The notes beneath the pieces were generated by a model. It saw only the letters and a list, made by a program, of their open reading frames with translations, ran no database searches and was not told where the DNA came from. From positions 1,550,001 to 1,614,000 of the forward strand of contig JBCAQO010000009.1 of assembly GCA_039111635.1 (NCBI GenBank): DNA of 64,000 nt, read 5' to 3'. A program made the translations under genes and the position numbers. The first letter of the stretch is position 1; each line of letters begins with the position of its first letter. This stretch comes from Heterobasidion occidentale (Eukaryota > Basidiomycota > Agaricomycetes > Russulales > Bondarzewiaceae). Of this stretch, positions 45,106 through 56,089 are shown one piece after another.

Positions 45106-46255
45106 TTACAGTACAGCTGATTGGAATCGGGAGCATAATAACACTCTGTGAGAGGGCATACAAAACTCATCAAAAAAGCTGCACAAGGAGTCGGAGAGAA
45201 GCAATGTCTTCCAGGGCTTCCATACACGCACGTCGTCACCCACAGAGCCAATCTCCATGAGGCGCCTCAGCTCAGCACCAGATCCACGCGGCGGCGAAAA
45301 CACGACAAGAATCTCTTGGTTTTCCTCGTCAAAGCGGCTCACCATGCGACAGACGGCCAGGTAGCAATGCATACTCTCCTTGAGAGGACTGGCGTGGTTG
45401 ATATGATTGATCACACGGCATATACGCAGTTTGAGGTCGGGCGGGGTTTGGCGACCAACATAACTGCCATTGTCCTTGTGCCACAGATGAAGTGAGGTTT
45501 GGCTGCGTTGCAATGTTCGGGAAACTCGATCGGCAAGTCCTCCACTATGAGCCGATCAGTCCTGAACAGAAGTACATGTTCATATTGACGCACCGAATAT
45601 ATTTGGGTTTCCTTCGAGCAGCTGCAACATTCTTGTGCGGGCTGAAATCTAACCCACGCGCCAATTCGCGATCATCAATAGAGACATAGCCGGTGCCGTG
45701 CTGCTGTACGAACAAACCCAAAACCTCCGCTGCGCCTCCTTCGCTCCTTATATCAGTTGCAAGCGCAATGCGAGTAGCGGATATCGGTTTTAATGGTTTC
45801 GTTGTTGGATGGGTGACTAAAGAAGAGTTTGGGAACGGAGGTGGAGAAATTCGACGTCTTGGTTTGGAGGACGAAGGTAGCGGCTGGAGGATGTCTTTGG
45901 TCAAGTTTTGCACAGCTGCCATTGGCAATGCGTGTGGTTGGCATCCATGATGAGCTCTTGTTGACACACCCGATCGAACTGGGACAAGCGTGCGCTTAGT
46001 TTCAGATGAGAAATCTGACTGAAACTGGGGAGCAGATATTCGTATATGGGGCGTCGGTGTGACTTTCGTTGGGATGAATCCGTCTGGATTTAGGAGATTT
46101 CGTTGCCGTTTGGCATGGGAAAGTATCTGGAAAATGTGTGAGGGAATCCATGTGAAGACAGCAGTGGATGAGAGAGCATACAGAAATCTCATTCCTCTTG
46201 CGTTTGTCCATTCCAGATTCCGAAGCTCTATTCCTGGTCCCGTTCTAGTCTGCAT
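45106..46255 (-). CDS. Hypothetical protein, two or three exons
   Basis: Not recognised. ATG at 46255 (MQTRTGPGIELRNLEWTN). The first exon is long (to about 45600), basic and Ser/Pro-rich, with LLNPDGFIPTKVTPTP and EVLGLFVQQHGTGYVSIDD. A likely intron near 45550-45600 leads to VEDLPIEFPEHCNAAKPH. The last stretch has HCYLAVCRMVSRFDEENQEI and VGDDVRVWKPWKTLLLSDS and ends at 45106. The mix of a disordered N-terminus and a compact C-terminus looks like a real host gene. It is upstream of tuberin on the same strand. Confidence 0.6.
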
Positions 46256-46654
46256 TTCCCTCTCTCTAGGAGAGGGTTCACTGTTGCACTCAATTCGTCA
46301 CGTGAATTTTTTATTTTTTCTCACGATGCTCGTGAATGATCCGATTCGGAACTCTTGTCCGGCCCGAGCAACCACTGACTGAACTTCTAAGGTTAGAAGG
46401 TACAACCTAACCTTGGAATAAGGTCTATGACCAACTATATGCCTGAACCATAGTCTCTGTCCCAGCCAACACTGTCAGAAAAGGGCTAAGTGCTAGGGTT
46501 ATAATAGAACCCATGTGAGATCTATGTGTTAATCATGCAAATGCATTGTTAAAGCTCCAAACTTTAAGCCCTTTTCCCTTCTGTGATGGCTGGCACAAAA
46601 CATTTGAACAAACAAATATCATAGTGGTATCTGGAGAAGTAAGACAAACACTGC
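46256..46654. other. AT-rich intergenic transition into repeat region
   Basis: No protein-like ORF seen. Contains a short inverted pair around AGGTTAGAAGGTACAACCT near 46390-46410. Leads into the repeat cluster. Confidence 0.4.
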
Positions 46655-47718
46655 TGATGAGCATACCACCTCTCTAAGTGTTGAGGCCCCCATTTTCATA
46701 TCCTTTTCACAGTTGATTGCTCAAGTTCGCAGAACTTTACACTGGACTTTTCTAATGTTTAGTAGCTCACTGCTAGGTTTAAGACAACTTGCAGCCTCAC
46801 GCAATATTTTCTAAGCCTGCTTGTGCAAAGATATTTATAGCAGTGGGCCAACACAGTCTTTAGCATGGCACAATCCATAGCATCTTGCAGTATACATAAT
46901 TTTGTATATGTAGCACAATTATTCAGAAGAGTGCTTTTGATGATGTTGACATTGCTAAGCCCTAATACTACACATTATGTGCCATCCTATGTAGGTACTT
47001 CAAAGTTTATCTCTACAATGCCCTATCTGTAGTGAGCTTTATTATATGCACTTATTGGACACTGTAGGTCTCGTAATTTATTTCTCTTTATACCTCATAT
47101 AAACTGTATCACCTGCTCCCTATATTCCTTTACTAAACATTATTTACTTTTTCAACTGTAGCATGACAGAACTTTGTGGTTTATGAGCAACTCTGCATAT
47201 GGTTCTCTTTATCTTATGATTTTCCAGGCTTGGCACAATGTCACTCACATTTTATCTTATAAGTTCACATTTGCTCTACCTACTTTGTGTTACTATAAAT
47301 ACCTACCTTTGACTTTGCAACACACTAGTTTCAAACACCCCTCTGTTTTAAGCTTAACTTCACAAGAAGATCTTGCTTATATTACTCATCTTTGCTTTAT
47401 TTGCCTTGTCTTTATACCATCATTGTATCTTTTTCCAAGACCTTTGTCACTGCTCTTGAAGTTGCCTAGGTCAATCATGACTTGGGTTTGCGTAGTTCTC
47501 ATTGCTCTGTGCCAGTAGCATATCTTGCATTTTTGCATCACTACAAACTACTTCGTTAGTCTTCATACAGATCTCACACAACTTTGCATAGCTTCACGTA
47601 CATATGTTACATCCTGTCTCGCTACTAACAAGGTCCTTCAGTTTATAGGCAAGTCAGCTCCAAGCCTACCCATATTTAGTGGTGGTTTTGTTGTATGTAT
47701 TTACACTCAGAGCCATCA
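46655..47718 (+). repeat. LTR-like repeat, copy A
   Basis: Starts TGATGAGCATACCACCTCTC and ends with AGAGCCATCA, about 1.06 kb. A TATA-like CTATAAATACCTACC lies near 47295, about 640 bp in, as expected of an LTR. Alignable along its length with copy B, with many C/T and G/A differences. No internal retroelement genes lie beside it. Confidence 0.6.
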
Positions 47719-47852
47719 CTAGTATATTACCATGCAATATCTGTATAACAAACAGACACTTAGACTTATGCATAGTAGGCAATAACAGTCTCTAATATTC
47801 ACCTGTATGACAAACAAACACTACATCTCAGAGTAAGTACAGGTAATACTAG

Positions 47853-48929
47853 TGATGAGCATGTGACCTCTCTAAGTACCAAGGCCCCTGTTTTTGCATT
47901 CTTTTTGCAGTTGAGTGCTTAAGTTTGCAGGACTTTGCACTAACCACCACTGGTGGTCAGTGGCCCTCAGCTAGGTTTGGGATGACTTGTAGCCCTACAC
48001 AATATTTTCCAAGACACTTTATGCAAAGACAGTCATAACAGTGGGCCAATATTGCCCTTTCTGCAGTACAATTCTGCAGCACCTTGCAATATGCACAATT
48101 GCTTGAGTGTCATGCAGCCACTCAGAGAAGCGCCTTTGACAATGCTGATGCAGCCAAGCCCTGATGTTATGCACCGTGTGCCCTCCCATGCAGGCACTTT
48201 GAAGTGTAGCTCTGTGACGCTCTGTCCATAGCAGGCTTTATTGCACGCCCTTATTAGACATTGCAGGTCTTGTGACTTTTTTTTCTACATACCTTGCACA
48301 GACCACCTTGCCCGCCCATACATTTCTTTACTAAATACTGTTTACTTTTTTGACTGCAACGCAACAGAACCTCGCAGTCTGCAAGCCACCCTACATATGG
48401 GTTTCTTTATCTTTTAATTTTCTAGGCTTGGTGCAACCTCGCTCATATTTTATTGTACAAGTTTGTATTTGCTCTACCTACTTTGCTGTACTATAAATAC
48501 CTACATTTAGCTCTATAATACACCAGTTTCAAACGCTCCTCTATTCAGAGCTTAACTTCACAAGAAGATCTCGCTTGTGTCGCTTGTCTTTGCCATCACC
48601 TTTGTTACTTTTGTCTCGCCTTTATACCACTATTGTACCTATCACTAGGGCCTTTGTCACTGCCCTTGAAGTCACCTAAGTCAAATGTGACTTAGGTTTG
48701 CGCATCTTTGCATTGCCTTGTGCCCATCACGCACAGTTGTGCCTTCATACTCCTACCACTACTTTGCTAGTCTTAGCATTGACTTTGTGCCAGTTTTCCT
48801 AGCTTTGTGTATGCCTATTACACACTGTCTCACTACTAACAAGGTCCTTCAGTCAACAAATAAGTTAGCTCCAAGCCTACTTGTGTTTAGTGGTGGTTTT
48901 GTTGTGTGTGTTTTCACTCAGAGCTATTG
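47853..48929 (+). repeat. LTR-like repeat, copy B
   Basis: Same layout as copy A: TGATGAGCATGTGACCTCTC at the start, CTATAAATACCTACATT near 48492, and an AGAGCTATTG end. It keeps more C and G than copy A at many aligned positions. Confidence 0.6.
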
Positions 48930-50235
48930 CTAGCACATCACTAGAAGAAGTCCCAGGATATGTATCTTACCTCAGACTTGTGCATGATAGACAATAATAG
49001 TCTAAGAGAAAAAATCCAAATATATATTTAAATGAATATACAATAACAAAGGGACAGGAACACAAGTGTGCATGTGGACACGTCAGAATATTAGGACTGT
49101 GAGTGATAAGAATAAATAGACTCTGCTGATAAGCATACCTCTATGCTGTGTACCAAGCCCTCAGATTTTGTAGCTTTTATAGCATAGATCTCAGTTATAG
49201 TGTGACCTCAGACCTATTAGTGCAACCTCACAAGCTTCTGTGCAGTCTCGCATATTATTGCAACCTCTAATATCCCCACACAACCTCTCCAATGTCTGCA
49301 CAACCTCACAGCACCTGTGTAATTTCTACAGGCTTCCACACAATCTTTTATAACTTTGGCATTGTTTCTTCTCATCACAGTGACAATGTGCACCTCCAAA
49401 TGTCCTCGGCGGTCCTTGTGTGACACCTGCAATACTTTTCTTGACATTATTGGTCTCAGAGACCTCCACACCCTCATGGTATTGCCCATGTGACCTTGTA
49501 ATCATGCTGACAGTTCTTGGACTCTATATCTCTATTCTCATTATCTCTCCAAGCCCTTTGCCACTCATGCCGAGGCTTTCTGATTTAGTGCAAGATGAAT
49601 AGAGCAATGCCAAGAGAGCAACCATATATAGCCTAGAGCAGTTCCACATGTTTCCAAGATTTTTGAGTTTTATTGTAGTTCTTCTCTCCTTCATACTTAC
49701 TATTCTAATCTTACTATAAAACCTACCTATCCTCTCTGCAATACACCAGATTTGGTTCCCCCACTATTAAGATCTCACCTTGTCTGAAATGCCCTTGTAT
49801 CACTGATTATTACAGCCTTGCAACATCACAACCTTGACCTTAACCTCTCAGAACCCTCATAGTCTAGAGTTTTGTTATTATCTCCTCATTGCTTCAAACC
49901 ACCTAGCATTGCTCCAAATTATGTTGTGCCCCCATAGTGTCTTGTATTCTTTTTTATCTCCTAGTACCACTTCCTCCACTTTTCCAAACATCTCTCCATC
50001 TCACCTTATCTCACCTTATTGCATTGGACCTTACAACATTGCAACCTTGACCTTATAACATTGTAACCTTGACATTGCAATATTGCATCAAACCTTGTAA
50101 TCTTGAGTATCATAGAACATTGTAGGACATTGTTAAACATTGCAGGAACATTGCAGAGCATCATAGGGCATCATAGAGCACCACTGGAAATTACAGAGCA
50201 TTGCAAAGCATTACACTCCTAGCTCCAGACTACGC
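48930..50235. other. Degenerate repeats and low-complexity sequence
   Basis: No gene. The part 49126-49375 is related to 51075-51342 in inverted orientation (shared CACACAACCTCTCCAATGTC-like core). The part 50020-50220 is a degenerate run of ACATTGCA and AGCATCATAG-like words. A further CTATAAAACCTACC box lies near 49713. Confidence 0.5.
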
Positions 50236-50930
50236 TGATGAGCGCACCACCTCTCTAAGTGCCGAGGCCCCCATTTTCGCATTTCTACAAACGCTAGCAT
50301 ACTAACTTCATGGAGTACCCTAGACACCACCAGGTGATTCCGCAGCCTAGCTTGAGTCCCTCCAATATCTGTTATGAGCTCAAGATTGTGGTTGTAGGCC
50401 AACGTGGTCTTTATCGTGCCCCATAGTCATTACCTTGCATCATCTCGCTCACCCCCCACGCGTATCACACGACATCCTTGAGCCCGCTGCACCTGCAGAG
50501 ACCTCACCAAGCTCTCACCATACACCTCGTGAGCATTGACCACAAGGACAGCATTGCAAGCAGCTTTGTGGCGCGATATTGTAGCGAGCTTTATCGCATA
50601 CACTTATTGGTCTTGTGATCCACTTCTCCTCATCCTCCTAGAGTTTACCTCGTCTTGCCACTACACCTCTTTACTAAATATTGCTTGGTCTCTCAACTGT
50701 GGCACAATAGAACCTCGTGGTTGGCGAGCACCTCTGTGTGTGGTTTTGCTTTATCTTTCTATATTACAATCTTGGTGTAATATCAACCTGCTTTACCTTA
50801 CAATCTCATGTTTACTATACTCACTTTGACTTACTATAAATACCTACCCACAATGCTGCAATACACTAGTTTTGAATACCCTGTGTTTAGTGGTGTATTT
50901 TGTTGTGTGTTTTTGCACATAGAGCCATCA
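50236..50930 (+). repeat. LTR-like repeat, copy C (shorter)
   Basis: Starts TGATGAGCGCACCACCTCTC, has CTATAAATACCTACCC near 50833 and ends AGAGCCATCA at 50930. It has more CpG than copies A and B. About 100 bp of its end is repeated at 50990-51070. Confidence 0.55.
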
Positions 50931-51074
50931 CTAGTATATCAACGCACCACCAGTTCTTTGGTTGTTTCCCCTAGGCTGACTATTTCTTGTACTGCAGAGC
51001 CAGCTCCTGACTACTCTGTGTCTAGTGGTGTGTTTTGTTGTGTGTTTTTACATGCCATGTAGAGCCATTACTAG

Positions 51075-51342
51075 TGCATCAGTGTTGTTAATGCAATAAG
51101 AAGGAACAATGCCAAAGTTGAAGGAGATTGCTCAGAAGCCTGCAAAGATTGCATAGGTGCTGTAAGGTTGTGCAGACATTGGAGATGTTGTGTGGGGACA
51201 TTAGAGGTTGTGAAGATGCATGTGAGACTGCATAAAAGCTTATAAGATTGCACTGATAGTTTTAAGGTTGTACCATAGCTAAGATCTATGCTGTAAGAGC
51301 TACAAAATCTAGAGGCTCAGTACATAGTGTGGAGGTGTGCTC
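51075..51342 (-). repeat. LTR-like repeat fragment, inverted relative to 49126-49375
   Basis: Read on the minus strand it begins CTGATGAGCACACCTCCACA and follows the same order of words as 49126-49375. Further sequence with a TATA-like box (CTATAAATACCTATC near 51371) follows on the plus strand. Confidence 0.5.
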
Positions 51343-52296
51343 ATCAGTGCCTTTTTACTTACTTTATTTTTACTATAAATACCTATCTACAACTCTAAAA
51401 TACACTAGTTTTGCACATCTCTTTGTTTAGAGCTCAACTTTGCCAGAAGATCTCACTTGTATTGCTCCTCACCAACATTGCCCTTGTCTTGCTTAACTTA
51501 TTTCTTCCCCCTTTGTTGCCTCTATTGTCAGGACACTTATCATTGCCCTTGAAGTTGCCTTGGTCAAAGCTCTTCATCTTAATAGCAATTTTGCGTTAAA
51601 CACTAGAGCTAATGAATGAATTATAGTCATCTGATCTTGCCAACTCTTTAAAAATTATCAGCAGGGTTATCAGCACTGCAAAGGCCTAACATATCTAAGT
51701 AGACATTAGAGCTAATTAGTGAGTTAAAGCCTTATAGAGACTCGTCCCTGATTACAGGTGACAACATGCTTGTCTATGGCCTACTTATTGCACAAAGCAG
51801 GTAAAATATCTTCTACCTCTTTTTATCTACTTTTGCTAACAAGTTTTTTTGCAATGATACTACAAATTCTGTTAGCCTACTTTTGTCCACTCCTCGTAGC
51901 AATATCTAAGCAAATTGGGAGAGTGCAAGCAGTGCAGCGCTTGCAACCTTGACATCCCAATGGTTGACCACTCACTTCTAATGTGAAGGGAAGTCTGTGA
52001 AATAGTAAACAAGAGCTCAGTCACCTGTTTAGATGATGGGAAAATGACTGAGATAGGCTGTACCTGCGAGACAGTAAATGAGAGCTATAGTATGGCATAA
52101 GTACGAGATCTACTCAGTAAGTAAGGGGGAAGTTCACCTCAGTTACCCATCTAGATGATGGGAAAATAACTAAGAGGAGCAGCCGCCTGCAAACCATAAA
52201 ATAACACTACTGGTCTCATAGCCTGACTAGAAAGGTAGTTGAAAGTTATGTAATATCTATTGTAAGAGACCATAGGGGATCAGGATAACCTCAACA
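51343..52296. other. AT-rich sequence and probable copia LTR
   Basis: No gene. A copia-type LTR reads leftward from TGTTGAGG at 52296 (minus strand), just after the polypurine tract of the copia remnant. Its far end is not clear. Inside it a segment of about 120 bp with CATCTAGATGATGGGAAAAT is repeated (near 52030 and 52150). Confidence 0.4.
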
Positions 52297-52795
52297 CTCC
52301 CCCTTGATTCCCAAAATCCCCAACCGCGATACTAAATCTTTGTGGTGATCACGAGGGATCCCTTTTGTAAGTAAATTAGCAAGATTGTCAGCAGAACAAA
52401 CATGCTTGGCCTCCAGCTCGCCCCACTCTATGCGCTCCCAGACAAAATGATACCAGACATTAATATGCTTCGCACGAGAATGATTAATGTACTCATGAGT
52501 AAGGATATTAGCCCTCTAGTTGTTGCCGGACATGAGGCTAGGTTGCTGAATGGGGGCACAGAGCTCCTTGAAGAGCATGTGGAGCCAGACGGCCATCTGT
52601 GTGGCGCTGGCGGCAGTGACGTACTTGGCTTCTATAGTGGAAATGGCATTGGACTGTTGCTTTTTGGAATTCCATGCAATAGGCATACCGGTAAGGAGAA
52701 AAACCTAACCCATCAATGAGTTGTGGCTAGGTTCAATGCTATAGTTTGCGTTGAAGTACCTGACTGGGAATAAGTCTGTGCCCTCATTGCTATAG
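52297..52795 (-). pseudogene. Ty1/copia Pol remnant, RNase H 3' end
   Basis: Minus-strand reading gives the C-terminal RNase H region of a copia polyprotein: TGMPIAWNSKKQQSNAISTI, EAKYVTAASATQMAVWL, SRAKHINVWYHFVWERIEWG, and NLANLLTKGIPRDHH. The end is followed by GGGAATCAAGGGGGAG and the LTR start. Two in-frame stops (after SLMG and SGNN) mark decay. RT2 inserted into it at 52795/52796, so the rest of the copia element probably lies beyond the window. Confidence 0.85.
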
Positions 52796-53640
52796 TGTTA
52801 GGACCACGTCCTAACACGTGCTTCGCACGTGAATGGATAGGCTGGTCAAGTGCTTCGGACGTGCTACAGACTTGGACCGTTCCCCATGACTCATTACTAT
52901 TTACATGTTCGCTGCATGAACACTTACTTACGATTCCTGGTTCTTGATGCGGACAGACTTTAGTTCCTGGCCCGGTTCCTGGTTCCTGATCGATCGTGAT
53001 GTGCCTCGGTATTGATATGGATGTGGACAGACATTAGTGATCCGGTACTATACTTAGATCAATGACACATCTTAGCTTATGGATCTCGATTGTTGACTTT
53101 GGTACCTGAGAAGCGCACAGACCAGATCGCGATCCTGCCCTAGATACTTCTTTGTATATTTAGCTGAGATGAGCTTCTAAGAAGCTCAGCTCATTCACCT
53201 GTAATATATTTGATCTCTGCACTGCACCCGGTGTCTGGCTACCTTCCTAGCCCACACTTCGTAATCTCTGTCAGATCTGAAAACTCCTTTACACGGTCTG
53301 ACGAAGCACTGGCTTCATCTCCCTTCTCTTCTCTCTCTCTATTCACCCACTACTACACCGGCCTCGCCGCCTTCCGCATTCTCAGTTAGACACCCCCTAG
53401 TGTCATCTGTTGGACAGGAGAAGATCATCTAGTTCCGCCTCATCATCGAGAAGACCTCGAATATCATCTCCTTAACCTCTTTGAGGACAAGGCAGAGAAC
53501 GACTCCGAGTTCCTTGAAAGAGCCCAAAGACGATCGGTCGTCTTCATTCATTGGAGCCTCCGACTCTATGACGCTGTGGACGTATTAGCCTAGAGATCCC
53601 CTTCGTGCATCGGTGCACGTGATAGGTCTCCGACCTAACA
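52796..53640 (+). repeat. RT2 5' LTR
   Basis: 845 bp, TGTTAGGACCAC...CGACCTAACA. Terminal palindromes at both ends. TATA-like TATATTTA at 53155-53162, followed at once by the perfect inverted repeat GAGCTTCtaaGAAGCTC. GATGAGCTT at 53168-53176 is complementary to AAGCTCATC at 53648-53656 just after the LTR, a possible self-priming pair. Confidence 0.92.
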
Positions 53641-53689
53641 CTTGAACAAGCTCATCCATCCCTACCCTATTCAAACTGGATTCCCAGCA

Positions 53690-55791
53690 GCGACAGCTCT
53701 TTCTCCAATCAGTAAACCACATTCTAGCAACCGCCGCAAGGGTAAACCAAGCAGGAACCCTTCAAGGAAGAATTAACAACCCAGGAACTATAGAAGTCGC
53801 AAGACACCAAAACCCAGGAAAGGTTTATTCAGGAATAGCCACACTTAGGCTACAGCAATCACCCGAGATCTTCATCAACCTCAGTAAAACTGGATATCAG
53901 TTTTCCGGGATTTGCTTCATCAACAAACCAAAGACACCGTTCACCCTCACAGACAATGGAGAGCCCGACGTCATCAGAACGAAGAACACTGTTGAGATAC
54001 ACGACGGAAGACCAGACAATTTCCCCAGCACCGTTATTACCGATCTCAGAAGAACCATCGCAAGGAATATCGACGCAGACGGAATCAGGGCAGAACTCGT
54101 CAAGACTCAGGAGAACAGAGACCACGTCTCAGTCCTTATCCACTGGACCTTCTCCTCCACTTAGGAAGACACACTGGAAGCCCCTAACTCTCCGCCAGTC
54201 CGAACAGAAATTGAAGGGATCGTTTTTATTGTCAAAAGAGGAGAGTTCGCCCACAAAACTTATTATCTCTGAACCCTCATCTCGGGACACACATTCTCCG
54301 AGATCATCCAACTCATCGACCAGATTGATATTTCCATCAACGAAATTATCAAAAGGGACCCAGACCTACAAGAAGCATTACAAGCTGGAAGAAGACAGGC
54401 AGTACCCTTCTTCTTCAAAGAATAAACAACGGATGAAATCACCTCGGAATATCCTCCCGGCTACAGAACAGATCCAGCAGAAGTCTACAGAGACTTACCC
54501 GAAGACTTCGACGAGGACTAACTTTATTACGACAAGAACAAGAGACACTTCTACTACGCAGGAACTCTCACCGGATTCTTCCGCAAACGAGGAGAGAGCA
54601 GATACGAATACCCTACCTGGGGAGAGAAGACCGTCCACGCAGGACCCCACCTACACCTGGTCAAGGTCACGGACTACGTCGCAAGAAAGACCTTCGACAA
54701 GCCTGAATCACCGACAAATAGGTATTGTGACTCGCCAAGACCGCACATACATACTCTACCCAGAGAAACAGCCAGTGGAAGTAGAATCTCTAGAAGAAAC
54801 ACTCCCGCTACATCCCCCTTACAGGAAACCTCTCCCAAAGAGGACTTCAGAGCCTCAACACCGGAGTTTGTCCCCGAACCGGAGTATTTTGAAGCACCAA
54901 GTGGAAATCCAGAACCACCTAACGATCCAGAGTCCCCGTCCGATACAATGTCGACAGATACTGGAGGTAATGAGTCCAAGGGACCAGCTATGGCCAAACC
55001 CACCACCTTCAGCGGAAACCGGAAACGAACAGAGCAGTTCCTCCACGAAATCGACCTGATGTTCCTGGCCAGGAAAAAGGATTATGCAAACGAATTCGCC
55101 AAGATTGCCTACGCTCTGTCATATATGAAGGAAGGATCAGCAGGGATATGGGCAAGAAACTTTACTCAGGCCAGGAACACATTAAAGGATTGGAACCACT
55201 ACACTTGGGCGGACACGGCTGGCTTCACATCCGTCCACAAAAAGATAGTCACTGACTTCGAGGAGTTCAATAAAGAAGCGGACGCTTGCGACAAATTAGC
55301 CAGAGTCAATCAGGGAAAAGAATCATTTAACACCTACCTTCAGCTATTTGAACAGCTCGCGGCGCTTGCCAGTGTAGATGAAGAAACCAAGAAGACCCAT
55401 TTTCTGCGAGGACTTAAATGGGAGCTAGCAAAGGGAATTTACAAAGATCCCTCCAAAGATGGGACATGGGAAGAACTGGTCGAGAAGGCCAAGAAACATG
55501 AAAAGATGCGCATCGCAAGGGACCAAGCATACAACCTCCGAAAAGGCAAATTCCAAATCTACACTCCGCATACCTTTTACGACGAAAGGGCACCCCCGCG
55601 GCACGATAGGGAACCTCAATACGAACCTATGGATGTAGATGCAGCGGAAATGGAGGCCAATGCTGTTCGCACTCGCTTCAAGCTTACCCCGGCAGAAAGA
55701 GATTGACTTGCCAAAGAAGGCAAGTGCTTCTTTTGCAAGAAGCCCGGGCACATGGCGCGCAACTGTCCTTCTCGACCCAAAAGAAGATTCT
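53690..55791 (+). pseudogene. gag: RT2 Gag with long N-terminal extension, decayed
   Basis: One frame runs from about 53690 through the N-terminal extension (LQSVNHILATAARVNQAG, TLTDNGEPDVIRTKNTVEIH, VSVLIHWTF) to the capsid domain (TFSGNRKRTEQFLHEIDLMF, YLQLFEQLAALASVDEET, KTHFLRGLKWELAKGI). A CCHC knuckle CFFCKKPGHMARNC lies near 55726-55767. Stops interrupt it near 54160, 54270, 54423, 54520, 55704 and 55791. The only long clean stretch is 54948-55706. The extension of about 420 residues is longer than that of RT1. A 367-codon overlapping frame at 53956-55059 is a shadow. Confidence 0.8.
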
Positions 55792-56089
55792 AGCCTGCTC
55801 GTCGCAGGACGGTGCGCGAAGGAGAAATGGATGAAGGACAATTCGACGATGAAGACGTCGAGGAAGGAATGAACCGAGTCGACCACATCCGCCAAATGAT
55901 GATGGGTCTCAGCATGGAAGAAATTGAAAAGGTTTGAGCCTTTAGTGACTCGAAGAATTTTTAAGGCCTCTCTCATCAGCAGCAGATGCGGAGAGTAGGA
56001 TTCTTGCAGGAAATCGGTACGCTCCTCTGGCCAGTAAGGACTCTGACCAAGAGCATGGACATCTAGATGTATTGTATCTTTTGGAAATG

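Noticed and set aside
47174..47518. 114-codon hydrophobic ORF inside repeat copy A
   Set aside because: The corresponding frame is not preserved in copies B and C. It is AT-rich and best explained as chance.
53956..55059. Long 367-codon ORF in the 5' part of RT2
   Set aside because: Low-complexity shadow frame. The overlapping frame carries the Gag extension and capsid domain with recognisable patterns.
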